A DNA stretch of 64,000 bases from Helicobacter rodentium ATCC 700285 (lineage in GTDB: Bacteria; Campylobacterota; Campylobacteria; Campylobacterales; Helicobacteraceae), in assembly GCF_000687535.1 (NCBI RefSeq), contig NZ_JHWC01000007.1, forward strand, positions 59,316 to 123,315. Direction: 5' to 3'. This document shows positions 7,916 through 16,608 of this stretch, piece by piece; positions within the stretch are counted from its first letter, which is position 1; each line of letters starts with the position of its first letter. The translations under genes and the position numbers were made by a program. The notes beneath the pieces were generated by a model. That model had not been told where the DNA came from. It did no database searches and was given only the letters and a program-made list of their open reading frames with translations.

Positions 7916-9067
7916 TTAGTCTCCCGTGATTTGGTTTGTATGCAGATTACTAGATTGCAAGGAAAGTAGAAAATTGTAGAAATTTTTGGCGATTATTTTG
8001 TAGTCCATTTTCTCTTGCGCGTTTTTGAAAGTTGCTTGTTTCTTGCATATAAGCGATTCTTTAGCGGTGGAGAGAATCTCCTCTAGTGTTTTTGTGATAG
8101 AATCGGGATTATTTGCGGTAAAAAACGCATTGGATTTATCAAAAAGCCTTAAATATTCGGGCAAATCATTAAGAAGCGGAATCACCGCGTTACCTGCGTA
8201 TTCCATTGCTTTAATCGGAGAGGAGACACTATAAAGAGGAGTATTAGGGATAATACCTAATCCAACATCATAAGTGCTTAACCTTGTCAAAAGATTGCTA
8301 AAAGGTAAGGGTGGGCGCAAAGAGATTCTTGTGTCTTTAGTAGTAATTTGTCGGATTTTTTCTACTTCTTGATTGGAGCTTTTGCTAAAAATATCCAAAA
8401 CAAACTCTCCTTTTGCTTCAGAAATTGCCTCTATTATCTTTGCTAATTCCCTGTTTTCATCTATTGCGCCGATATAAATTAACTTTAAGGGTTGGTTTAT
8501 AGAAGTAATGTTGTGCATAATGACTTCATTGTTTAAAAGCTCAAAGTCAATCCCACTTGGAATACAATGCACAGGAATCTTGAGATTTGGCTGAAAAGTT
8601 TTTTGAAGTTGAGGTGTCATTGTGAGGTAAGCAATACATTTGTTTAGGATTTTGTTGTGCAAAAAGAATTTAATCTTGTATTCTAATTTCTTGCGTCCTA
8701 TTGCCTTTTTGTCTCTTTGTGCTTCATAAAGCCTGCGGTAATCGTGCGGAAAAGTCTCCCAAAAAATCACTTGTTTGTGGAAAGGTAAAATTTGCTTTGC
8801 GATCCCATAAAAGTTGCGCACAATGATGAAGTCATAGTCTAGTAAATTTCCTCCAAGATTCATAAGGTTTTGGATAAGTTTTCTGTGTTTGGTAGAATAG
8901 GGCAGGATAAAACGATTATTTTCAAAGCAGGGTTTGTATGCTTTGGAATCCTTGGTAAAATAGACGCAATGCACCTCTGCATACTCTAAAAGATATTTTT
9001 CAAAGACGCCTTTTATGGATGTGTGTTCTTCGTTGTAGGGTTTATCGGTAATACAGAGAATACGCAT
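7916..9067 (-). CDS. Glycosyltransferase, GT4-type (GT-B fold)
   Basis: The 383-residue protein starts MRILCITDKPYNEEHTSIKG and has a second Rossmann half beginning LKLIYIGAIDENRELAKIIEAISEAKGEFVLDIFSK, followed by the family-4 style motif region PIKAMEYAGNAVIPLLNDLPEY, where the donor sugar nucleotide binds. No signal peptide or membrane helix, so it probably acts in the cytoplasm on lipid-linked or LPS glycans. Its ATG directly follows the stop codon of the upstream GT2 gene. Donor and acceptor are unknown. Confidence 0.82.
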   Translation of the reverse strand: MRILCITDKPYNEEHTSIKGVFEKYLLEYAEVHCVYFTKDSKAYKPCFENNRFILPYSTKHRKLIQNLMNLGGNLLDYDFIIVRNFYGIAKQILPFHKQVIFWETFPHDYRRLYEAQRDKKAIGRKKLEYKIKFFLHNKILNKCIAYLTMTPQLQKTFQPNLKIPVHCIPSGIDFELLNNEVIMHNITSINQPLKLIYIGAIDENRELAKIIEAISEAKGEFVLDIFSKSSNQEVEKIRQITTKDTRISLRPPLPFSNLLTRLSTYDVGLGIIPNTPLYSVSSPIKAMEYAGNAVIPLLNDLPEYLRLFDKSNAFFTANNPDSITKTLEEILSTAKESLICKKQATFKNAQEKMDYKIIAKNFYNFLLSLQSSNLHTNQITGD

Positions 9068-10099
9068 TTATTTCCTTGTAAATTTAGATTTTAAATATTG
9101 TTTTATTCTCTTTGGTAATCCATAAAGTCTAGGGAAATAAATAACTAGCAATCGTCTTTTTTCCAAAAGATGACGATATTGTTTTAAGTCATTTTTTGTG
9201 AAACTAACATTTTTGTATCCAAATCTTTTTAAAAGCTGTAAAGATTCCATTAGAGACCATTTGGTAACTTTTTCTAAATATTGCTTGTAGGGTTCATTAT
9301 AGGAATCTTTCAAAGTATAGAAATGTTTTGTGATGAAAAAATAGCTATCAGCGTGTTTTCGCATATTTTTTTGGCTTTTATCTCTTGAGACTGAGTTGCA
9401 AGATAGCCTATAATGATAAAGTGGGGTAGAATCTATATAAATAGAATCTGCACTTAAGACACATTCTGTAGCGAAAATTACATCTTCACTCAATATTTTA
9501 GGAATAAAGTAAATATTGCATTTAAAGAGAAAACTACAAGAATAAATACCACTCCAAATTCCTGTAAGAATGAAGTTTGTCTTATCGTTATAAAGCTCAT
9601 TAATTAGAGTTTGTGAGGTAAAAATTTGATTCTCTAACCTAGCGTTTAAGAGATTGTTTTTTGATTGTTGCGTTTGTGAATCAACATGCATCTGATTGGA
9701 GATTATTATATCTATGTTTTTGCTTGTGTTATTTGATAAAATCTCAGTAAAATGTTCTAGTGTGTTTGTTTTCCACCAATCGTCAGAGTCCAAAAAACAA
9801 ATGTAGCTATTCTCTCTTTCTATATTGCCTAGCTCTTGCCATTTTTGTTTAGCCACCCTTAAGCCACTATTTCTAGCAACAGACGCTCCTTGATTTTCTT
9901 GAGAAACGAGAGTAAATCTAGAATCTTTATTGGCATATTCTTGAGCGATTTTTCCACTAGAATCTGTGCTACCATCATTGATTAAAATCGCTTCAAAATT
10001 AGAATAGGTTTGGTTTAAAACAGAGTCTAGGCATTGAGTTAAATAAGGTTCTACATTATAAATTGGAATAATAATGAAAAATTTGACTTTTAAATCCAT
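9068..10099 (-). CDS. Glycosyltransferase family 2
   Basis: A GT-A fold transferase of 343 residues: IIIPIYNVEPYLTQCLDSVLNQTYSNFEAILINDGSTDSSGKIAQEYANKD carries the nucleotide-sugar site, and CFLDSDDWWKTNTLEHF the DxD metal motif. I place the start at the ATG at 10097-10099, which has AAAGGGAA at good spacing; an in-frame ATG at 10138 would add 13 residues and overlap the upstream gene. The C-terminus is basic and may touch the membrane. It is the middle gene of a three-gene glycosyltransferase run, probably building a surface glycan. Confidence 0.85.
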   Translation of the reverse strand: MDLKVKFFIIIPIYNVEPYLTQCLDSVLNQTYSNFEAILINDGSTDSSGKIAQEYANKDSRFTLVSQENQGASVARNSGLRVAKQKWQELGNIERENSYICFLDSDDWWKTNTLEHFTEILSNNTSKNIDIIISNQMHVDSQTQQSKNNLLNARLENQIFTSQTLINELYNDKTNFILTGIWSGIYSCSFLFKCNIYFIPKILSEDVIFATECVLSADSIYIDSTPLYHYRLSCNSVSRDKSQKNMRKHADSYFFITKHFYTLKDSYNEPYKQYLEKVTKWSLMESLQLLKRFGYKNVSFTKNDLKQYRHLLEKRRLLVIYFPRLYGLPKRIKQYLKSKFTRK

Positions 10100-10119
10100 T
10101 TGGCTTATTCCCTTTTTGT

Positions 10120-11190
10120 TTATAAGATTTCTTTCCATTTGTGATAAATATTGTTTGATGTGAAATATTGGATTACTTGTTCTCTTGCTTTATTTCCCAG
10201 AGATTTTCTTAAGTCTAAAGAAGTCATTAAGGATTGAAGCTTAATGGCAAAAGCCTCTAAATCATCGTTTGGAATTAGAATACCTGTTCTTTCATTTTCT
10301 AATATCGCGCACGTACCATTGACTTCAAATGCAATACAAGGGATGCCATAAGAACTTGCCTCTAAGAGTGTCATTGGAAAAGCTTCGCGATAACTACCCA
10401 TTGCATAGATTGCTGCTTGTTTGTATTCTTGGGAAACTTGTTGCGTGAAGGGCTTTAGCGTTATAGAATCTTGCAATTTTAAGGAATTTATTTTTATAAT
10501 CATTTGTTCTTTTTCGCTTCCTTCTCCAACTAAATGCAATTTCCAATCTTGCATATTGGGGTTTTCTTGTACTATTTTCCATATATCAATTAGTCTTAAA
10601 AATCCCTTTTCTTGTTCAAATCTCCCAATGGATATGACAACCTTTTGGTAAATACCTGTTGTTGGCAAGGGAATGGTATTTATAAAGTTTGGAATTACTT
10701 TTATGTTGGAATGCAATTTCCCCCAAAGTCCTATTTGTCTATCGTGCAAAATGACTAAAAAGTCAAAAAGTTTAATACGTGGCAAGAGAGGTTTTTTGTA
10801 AAGATATTTTTTGAAGCCATCTTCAAAATTTCCGTGATAATGGCGAATATAGGTAGTGTTTTTGGCTTTAAAAAAAGGAATTAAAAGCTGATGCACAATG
10901 ACAAAATTTTGAGAATTTTTCGGCAATAGTTGATTAAAATGCCAAGAAAATTTAAGTTTATCTAGGAAATTTTTTGTAGAAAAATTCGGATAAACCTCTG
11001 AAAAATTAATAATGGAGACCTCTTTTGGTATATCAAAAGACGGAGTTTTAGTTTGCATTGTTATGGAAACGATAGTAACTTTATATTCCTTAGCAAATAA
11101 ATGACTTAAGTTTGCTACGACACGATTAATACCGCCAAACAAAGAGAAGTCTTTGACAACCATAAAGAGATTTTTCAAACTAACCACCAA
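10120..11190 (-). CDS. Glycosyltransferase family 4
   Basis: The 356-residue protein begins with the GT4 N-terminal half (MVVKDFSLFGGINRVVANLSHLF, acceptor side) and continues with VVISIGRFEQEKGFLRLIDIWKIVQENP, LVGEGSEKEQMIIKINSL and the EX7E-like region EAFPMTLLEASSYGIPCIAFEVNGTCAILENERTGIL that binds the donor. Start could be the ATG at 11190 or an in-frame ATG at 11163. It heads the glycosyltransferase run; a likely -10 lies 38 bases upstream. Confidence 0.85.
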   Translation of the reverse strand: MVVSLKNLFMVVKDFSLFGGINRVVANLSHLFAKEYKVTIVSITMQTKTPSFDIPKEVSIINFSEVYPNFSTKNFLDKLKFSWHFNQLLPKNSQNFVIVHQLLIPFFKAKNTTYIRHYHGNFEDGFKKYLYKKPLLPRIKLFDFLVILHDRQIGLWGKLHSNIKVIPNFINTIPLPTTGIYQKVVISIGRFEQEKGFLRLIDIWKIVQENPNMQDWKLHLVGEGSEKEQMIIKINSLKLQDSITLKPFTQQVSQEYKQAAIYAMGSYREAFPMTLLEASSYGIPCIAFEVNGTCAILENERTGILIPNDDLEAFAIKLQSLMTSLDLRKSLGNKAREQVIQYFTSNNIYHKWKEIL

Positions 11191-11227
11191 AACTTATTAG
11201 ATTATAGAATATTATAAAAAACCTTAT

Positions 11228-11233
11228 ATTATA
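11228..11233 (-). promoter_or_regulatory. Likely -10 of the glycosyltransferase operon
   Basis: On the minus strand GTTATAATATAAGG contains a perfect TATAAT, 38 bases ahead of the GT4 ATG at 11190. No convincing -35 is present. Confidence 0.5.
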
Positions 11234-11310
11234 ACATTTTTTGAGTTTTTTGTAAAAGTCTAGGCTTTGCTTTATGGCTTTCTATGGCATATATTATTGT
11301 ATAATGGCTT

Positions 11311-11598
11311 TTAATTTTTTATCAATGTTTCCAACGATTCAAAAATTTGATGAGGAGTAATTAGTTCAGGGGATTCTTGTTGGATTTCTATGTGGATTGA
11401 TTTGTCTTGCAAGATTCCACTTCCTGTGGGAGAAGCACCACCCAAAAACAAAGCAACACTTGGAATCCCAAGCGCACCGCACAAATGCATAGGACCTGTA
11501 TCACCTGTAACAAAACAATGCAAACTTTTTAAAAAATAGGGAAGTTCATCAAGGCTGTATTTTCCGCAATGATTGTGGATTCTTTCGTGTAAATCTTT
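11311..11598 (+). repeat. 288-bp direct repeat, left copy
   Basis: Direct repeat of 12593-12880 with an offset of 1282 bases and about 99 percent identity by eye (differences near 11323, 11394 and 11503). It flanks the methyltransferase gene 11696-12505. Confidence 0.92.
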
Positions 11599-11616
11599 GG
11601 GGCTTTTATGGCGCAA
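11311..11616 (-). pseudogene. Truncated 3' copy of the heptosyltransferase-family gene
   Basis: This stretch encodes the last 96 residues of a GT9-type glycosyltransferase (DLHERIHNHCGKYSLDELPYFLKSLHCFVTGDTGPMHLCGALGIPSVALFLGGASPTGSG...). Over 288 bases (11311-11598) it differs from 12593-12880 at three positions that I count. Upstream of 11598 the match stops, and only six unrelated codons join it to an ATG. It lacks the N-terminal half and half the donor domain, so it cannot be an enzyme. It is best read as the residue of a duplication. Confidence 0.85.
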
Positions 11617-11695
11617 GTTGTAATTACAAAAGAACTATCTCTATGTTTTTTTGGTATTATATCATAAAATAATTCGTGATTTAAAGGGTTAAGAA

Positions 11696-12505
11696 ATGAG
11701 TAAAAATATCTATGATGAAAATTTTTATCGTTCTCAAATGCAGGAAAGTTATGATTCAGCTAAAGAAGTAATCTCTTATATGAGGGGGGGGGGCTTATTT
11801 ACTGATATAGAGAGCATTATAGATGTTGGCTGTGGTGTTGGGACTTGGCTTAAGGCTTGGGCTGATGCTAAACCAAATTTAAAATATTTTGGTATTGATG
11901 GCAATGGCGTCGAAGAGAGTTTATTTTATATTGCTAAAGATTATTATAAGCAAGTAGATTTGACAGCGGATGCCAATGATATTTTTAGGAATGTAATGCA
12001 AAATATACCAGAATCCGATAAGAAGCCATTTGATTTAGCAGAAAGTTTAGAAGTCGCAGAACATTTAGAAAAGCAATATGCAGAAAATTTTATTAAACTC
12101 TTGACAATGTTTTCAGATATTGTATTGTTTTCTGCAGCGATTCCTCATCAAGGAGGAACAGAACACATTAATGAACAGCCACCAAAATATTGGGCAGATT
12201 TGTTTGCAAAATTTGATTATGTATGTTTTGATATTTTGCGTAAAAAAATCTGGAATAATGAAAAAATAGGCTTTTGGTATAGGCAGAATCTATTACTATT
12301 TGTCCATAAAAGTAAAACCCATTTATTTGAAGAAAAAGGGTTTAGAGCCGAAGAGCCATTGTATATTGCAAGGGCGGAGTATGTAGAATATTATTTTAAA
12401 TGTTGGCAAGATAAGTGCAAAGAAAATCCAATAAGAATTTATTGGCGACATCCTACGCAATTTTTCCGACATTTATGTGCATTTATTAGGTGTAAAGATG
12501 TTTGA
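11696..12505 (+). CDS. Phase-variable class I SAM-dependent methyltransferase (ON)
   Basis: The 269-residue protein has methyltransferase motif I SIIDVGCGVGTWLKAWADA (about 41-59), motif II YFGIDGNG, and a post-motif region ADLFAKFDYVCFDILRKKIW. A run of ten G at 11784-11793 codes for Arg-Gly-Gly-Gly (30-33), just before motif I; with ten G the frame is open, so the gene reads ON, while nine or eleven would end it early. It lies on the plus strand between two copies of a GT9 3' end, opposite in direction to the glycosyltransferases. A role in O- or N-methylating a surface sugar is inferred from context. Confidence 0.85.
   Translation: MSKNIYDENFYRSQMQESYDSAKEVISYMRGGGLFTDIESIIDVGCGVGTWLKAWADAKPNLKYFGIDGNGVEESLFYIAKDYYKQVDLTADANDIFRNVMQNIPESDKKPFDLAESLEVAEHLEKQYAENFIKLLTMFSDIVLFSAAIPHQGGTEHINEQPPKYWADLFAKFDYVCFDILRKKIWNNEKIGFWYRQNLLLFVHKSKTHLFEEKGFRAEEPLYIARAEYVEYYFKCWQDKCKENPIRIYWRHPTQFFRHLCAFIRCKDV
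11784..11793 (+). repeat. Poly-G(10) phase-variation tract
   Basis: Ten consecutive G inside the methyltransferase coding sequence, in frame as sequenced. Such tracts in Campylobacter and Helicobacter surface genes change length by slipped-strand mispairing. Confidence 0.9.
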
Positions 12506-12592
12506 CTAAATCCAATCTAAGAAAATATTTTCTGCTCTATATTCTTTAGATGTGGTTTTTTAAGATTTTGTATTTTTTGTTCTAATTTATAC

Positions 12593-12880
12593 TTAATTTT
12601 TTATTAATGTTTCCAACGATTCAAAAATTTGATGAGGAGTAATTAGTTCAGGAGATTCTTGTTGGATTTCTATGTGGATTGATTTGTCTTGCAAGATTCC
12701 ACTTCCTGTGGGAGAAGCACCACCCAAAAACAAAGCAACACTTGGAATCCCAAGCGCACCGCATAAATGCATAGGACCTGTATCACCTGTAACAAAACAA
12801 TGCAAACTTTTTAAAAAATAGGGAAGTTCATCAAGGCTGTATTTTCCGCAATGATTGTGGATTCTTTCGTGTAAATCTTT
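12593..12880 (+). repeat. 288-bp direct repeat, right copy
   Basis: Second copy of 11311-11598; here it is the true 3' end of the GT9 gene. Both copies have the same orientation, so recombination would delete a 1282-bp unit holding the methyltransferase. Confidence 0.92.
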
Positions 12881-13051
12881 TGGAATAAATGAGTAAATTG
12901 AGTTGCAATACTCTCTTTCTGATAATGTTCCTGATAAAAATATTGTTGCTGTTGCATAGGATTCTAAAATCATCGTGGCTAACTTGGCGAAATTTTCTAT
13001 TCCCCATTCTCTACGTTCTTTGCTAGTGCGCATTTGGAATCCTATTTTTTG

Positions 13052-13060
13052 CCCCCCCCC
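13052..13060 (-). repeat. Poly-G(9) phase-variation tract (C on the plus strand)
   Basis: Nine C on the plus strand, nine G in the coding strand of the GT9 gene. As sequenced the frame is shifted; ten G restores it. Confidence 0.9.
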
Positions 13061-13657
13061 GCATTATTCGCGTTAAATGCGTGATATTTAGCTGGAAGTC
13101 TCATCGGGATATTATGATAATTTTCAAGGGTAACATATGAAAGTGTCTGCAGTCTTGCTGGGATAAAATGCGCATAAAAGGGTAGTTTTGTAGAGAGTAA
13201 TTGCTCTTTGTCGTTATTTCTTGAAGTCTTTAAAATATATTTTGCCCCACTTAAAATAGCCGATGGAATATCCATAGGACCATTGCTGTGAAACATTAAT
13301 ACTAAATCAGGCTTTAAAGTTCGCATTTTAATAATATCGCTAATGAAACCTTTGTATCCTCCTTGATAAATCAAGAAATTATCAACATATTCATAATTTT
13401 GAAAAAGTGGGTAGATGGTTTTAGAGATAAAAAGAGTGATTTTTGCACTTGGAAAAGCTTGTCTTGTTTGCGCTATTGCGGGTGTGCTCATCATCGTATC
13501 ACCTAAAGCGGTATTGGAAAACAAGAGGATATGTTTTATGTTTTGCAATTTGGTAGGTTGAGGGAGTTTGTGGATTGGATATTTGGATAGATAAAATCTC
13601 ACAACTAGATTGACGAAAAAAGTGATAATTTTTTTCAATTTCTACCTTTCAATTTTT

Positions 13658-15229
13658 TTACCCCGCTACCGCACAAGCTCTTGTTTCGCGGATTACGCTA
13701 ACTTTAACTTCGCCCGGATATTGCACTTGCGATTCTATGTCTTTTGCAATTTCTTTGGCAAGGAGATAGGATTCCTCATCGCTAATATCCTCTGATTTTA
13801 CGATTACGCGCACTTCTCGCCCAGCATTAATAGCATAAGCGTGTAAAACACCCATTTTGGAAGTGGCAATTTTCTCAATTTCACTTACGCGCCGTAGATA
13901 ATTCTCTAGCACTTCGCGTCTAGCTCCCGGAAGCCCAGCAGAAAGGGCATCAGCCGCACAAACAGCCGCAGCTTCCACACTTTTAATCTCCTCATCTCCG
14001 TGATGAGAAAGAATCGTGTTTAATACCACTGGGTGTTCATTGTATCGTCTTGCAATCTCTGCTCCTAATTCTACATGTGTGCCTTTAAAATCGTGCGTCC
14101 GCGCTTTGCCTATATCGTGCAATAATCCCGCGCGTGTGGCAAGCATACAATCTCCTCCAAGTTCTGCGGCGATGATTCCTGCAAGGTTGGCTACTTCTAG
14201 GCTATGCGTTAAGGCGTTTTGTCCATAACTTGCACGATAGCGCAATCTGCCGATTAATCGCTTGATTTCTGGGTGGATTCCATTTAAGCCTAAATCAAGC
14301 ACCACACGCTCACCTTCTTGATAGACTTTTTCCTCAAAATCCTCAAAACATTTTTGATAGATTTCTTCAATCCTAGCTGGTTGAATGCGCCCGTCTTCTA
14401 CCAAGCGGTGAATGGTTTCTGCTGCAATCGCACGCCGATAGAGATTGTGAGAGCTTATAATAATCACATTTGGGGTATCATCAATGATAATATCCACTCC
14501 ACAAATCATTTCTAGGCATTTAATGTTTCTCCCTTCTTTGCCAATGATCCGCGCCTTTAAATCATCACTTGGTAAAACAATTGTGTGAATGAGTCGCTCT
14601 GCTGCAAACTCTCCTGCAAAACGCGAAGTTGCTATGGCTAAGATATAGTTTGCTTTTGCTTTTGCTTCAGATTTGGCGTTTGCCTCTTGTTCTCTGATTA
14701 GTTTTGCGCATTCCCTCTTGGATTCCTCTTTGATTCGTTCTAGTAGCATATTTTTGGCTTCATTTTTCGTCATACAAGAGATTTGAGAGAGGCTTGAAGT
14801 GAGTTCCTCTAGCTTTGCTTGATAGGCAATTTTAAGATTCTTCAGTGCATTTTGTTCCTCAAAAAAGGCGTTACGTTCTTTGCTTAAGACTTGTTTTTCG
14901 TGGTCAATTTTGCAAAACTCTTTTTCAATGCGTTGCGATTCTTTTAGCTTTTCTTTTTCAAAGTTTAATAAATTCAATTCGTATTCTTTGGATATTCTAG
15001 CACTTTCTTTGTCGCATTTTTCTTTTGCTTCTATCTCAATATCTTTTGCCCTGATTTTGGATTCTTGTAAAATCTTTTCCGCTTCGTATTCTATTGCCTT
15101 AGCCTTAGCCTTGGATTGCTCTAGTAACACCTTAAGGTTTGCGCCAGAAAGTTTGCGCGAGATGAGGTAACTCCCTCCTCCTGCGATTAAGGCTGAAGCA
15201 ATAGAGCTTGTAATAACCCATAATATCAT
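13658..15229 (-). CDS. rny: Ribonuclease Y
   Basis: Membrane-anchored endoribonuclease that starts mRNA decay. The 523-residue protein shows the RNase Y order: N-terminal membrane helix (about 3-20), a long charged coiled coil (about 30-180, rich in KAKAKAIEYEAEKILQESK), a KH RNA-binding domain (IIGKEGRNIKCLEMICGVDIIIDDTP), and an HD domain (HSLEVANLAGIIAAELGGDCMLATRAGLLHDIGKARTHDFKGTHVELG) with HD metal ligands. Length matches (about 520). It stands alone between the GT9 gene and an unrelated gene. Confidence 0.95.
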   Translation of the reverse strand: MILWVITSSIASALIAGGGSYLISRKLSGANLKVLLEQSKAKAKAIEYEAEKILQESKIRAKDIEIEAKEKCDKESARISKEYELNLLNFEKEKLKESQRIEKEFCKIDHEKQVLSKERNAFFEEQNALKNLKIAYQAKLEELTSSLSQISCMTKNEAKNMLLERIKEESKRECAKLIREQEANAKSEAKAKANYILAIATSRFAGEFAAERLIHTIVLPSDDLKARIIGKEGRNIKCLEMICGVDIIIDDTPNVIIISSHNLYRRAIAAETIHRLVEDGRIQPARIEEIYQKCFEDFEEKVYQEGERVVLDLGLNGIHPEIKRLIGRLRYRASYGQNALTHSLEVANLAGIIAAELGGDCMLATRAGLLHDIGKARTHDFKGTHVELGAEIARRYNEHPVVLNTILSHHGDEEIKSVEAAAVCAADALSAGLPGARREVLENYLRRVSEIEKIATSKMGVLHAYAINAGREVRVIVKSEDISDEESYLLAKEIAKDIESQVQYPGEVKVSVIRETRACAVAG

Positions 15230-15405
15230 TTGTGTGTCCTTGAAAGTTAGGGTTGAGTAGAGCTTAAAATAATAAAATAAAGTGATAAATTATTTTAGTT
15301 TAATAAGATTTGATTATGTATTTGGAGATTCAAAGCTCACTCAAACCTTTTAATTTCTATTAAAATTTTAGAAATTTTAATTTTACTACTTCAAAACTTT
15401 TTGTT

Positions 15406-16041
15406 TTATAAAATCGCCCTTGTGATTTTTGTTTGGGATAAAAATTTTATTTTATCGTAGTGCTTTAGAGTTTTGAAAGGGGTGATATAGACATCTCCTT
15501 TGATGTCATAATCTTGTGTAATGATATGTGGCAGATAATGAAAGTCGCGACAAACAAAAATCACTTTTGAAACTTGATTTGCCCCAAAGAATCTATCATA
15601 CATTCCTTTGCCAAACCCTATGCGCCGCAACTTTTTATCCACGCCAAGCACAGGAACGATAGCACAATCCATTTTAGCCCAAAATGCAGAATCGTTAGGT
15701 TCATACATGCCAAAGGCTTGTTTTTGCAAAGGAAGTCTGTATTGTACTGCCTTAAAGCTTTCTCCGCTCATTTTGGGCAAAAAAATCTTCACATTTCTTT
15801 TTTTGCGGTAGAACCTTAAGAGTTTTTTTATATCAAATTCTAAGGGGAGTGGATAATAAAACAGCAAATGGATAGGACGCTTAGAGTGAAGCTTGTGGAA
15901 TCGCAAAATGGAATCCAATTGCATTTTGAGTTTTTTTTGTAATTTGCAGTCCTTAATATAGGCTTGGTTGGAATGGCAAATTTGGATTAAATTTGCCTTG
16001 AAAATCTTGCGATAAGTGGCTTTTAAGTCTTGGGATTCCAT
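15406..16041 (-). CDS. 5-formyltetrahydrofolate cyclo-ligase family protein
   Basis: Enzymes of this family convert 5-formyl-THF to 5,10-methenyl-THF using ATP. The 211-residue protein has an N-terminal basic helix, FYYPLPLEFDIKKLLRFYRKKRNVKIFLPKM in the middle and the family signature VPVLGVDKKLRRIGFGKGMYDRFF, corresponding to the usual P.laFd..G.RLGyGgGyYDr. The first glycine-rich Lys site is less typical. It overlaps the upstream membrane protein by 19 bases. Confidence 0.82.
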   Translation of the reverse strand: MESQDLKATYRKIFKANLIQICHSNQAYIKDCKLQKKLKMQLDSILRFHKLHSKRPIHLLFYYPLPLEFDIKKLLRFYRKKRNVKIFLPKMSGESFKAVQYRLPLQKQAFGMYEPNDSAFWAKMDCAIVPVLGVDKKLRRIGFGKGMYDRFFGANQVSKVIFVCRDFHYLPHIITQDYDIKGDVYITPFKTLKHYDKIKFLSQTKITRAIL

Positions 16042-16607
16042 TGCTTTGTCCTTGTTTGCCTAAAGGCACAAGAGAGTGTAAAAAATACAGCGCATTGTAG
16101 CAAAAGTAGCAAAAAATGTATTGCATAAATCTGCGATTCTTTTTGCGAGATTCCAAAAAATTCTAAAATTGTGTAAAAGATAAATGCGATTCCAAGCCCT
16201 AAAAGATAGCCGATTTGTTTGCGTTTGTCTAGTTGTGAAAGAATGAATTTGCGCGGGAATAATAGTGTTTCGGTGCGCCCCAAATAATCTCCAAAAATAA
16301 AGCCTGCTTGATAGAGTGCATAAACAATCAGCGCACCAAAAAAGGTATTAGGAAAAAGCAAATAAGCAAAAAGATAGAAAAAAGGCAGAATCTCTAACCC
16401 TAAAAGAATCTTTTTATAAGGCTTTAGATTGAGTAGCTTGGTATAAAAAAGGCTTAAAATAAATGCTCCTAATGCAAGTGCGATTCCGCCTAGTGAATAA
16501 ATTTTGGGATTTAATGGAGTGTAAATTGTAAAAATAGTTCCCAAAGAAACCCCCAAAAAAAGGGAGTTTAAAAGCTTGTAAGCGAGATAGAATCGTAAAG
16601 CCATCAT
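16023..16607 (-). CDS. Small polytopic membrane protein coupled to a TonB receptor
   Basis: I do not recognise the family. The ATG at 16605-16607 follows the receptor's stop codon by one base, so I use it rather than an upstream in-frame ATG inside the receptor gene. The 194-residue product has about six hydrophobic segments (for example LNSLFLGVSLGTIFTIYTPL, GGIALALGAFILSLFYT, ILLGLEILPFFYLFAYLLF, QIGYLLGLGIAFIFYTILEFFG), resembling half of a major-facilitator-like protein. Coupling to the receptor suggests a role in the same uptake path, for instance moving the substrate across the inner membrane. Substrate unknown. Confidence 0.7.
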   Translation of the reverse strand: MMALRFYLAYKLLNSLFLGVSLGTIFTIYTPLNPKIYSLGGIALALGAFILSLFYTKLLNLKPYKKILLGLEILPFFYLFAYLLFPNTFFGALIVYALYQAGFIFGDYLGRTETLLFPRKFILSQLDKRKQIGYLLGLGIAFIFYTILEFFGISQKESQIYAIHFLLLLLQCAVFFTLSCAFRQTRTKQWNPKT

Positions 16608-16608
16608 C

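Larger units (their letters stand above)
12593..13638 (-). pseudogene. Phase-variable GT9 (heptosyltransferase-family) glycosyltransferase, OFF by frameshift at poly-G
   Basis: Two adjacent frames make one GT9 enzyme. The first (13042-13638, 198 residues) has the N-terminal signature ILLFSNTALGDTMMSTPAIAQTRQAFPSAKITLFIS and ends soon after the G tract as GGGKK-stop. The second (12593-13033) begins MRTSKERREWGIENFAKLA and carries the donor domain GDTGPMHLCGALGIPSVALFLG. The minus-strand tract has nine G (13052-13060). Ten G would read GGGQKIGFQMRTSKERREW and join both parts, giving about 348 residues, normal for the family. So the gene is intact but switched OFF. It probably adds a sugar to LPS core or a related glycan; it is the source of the truncated copy at 11311. 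Confidence 0.88.
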
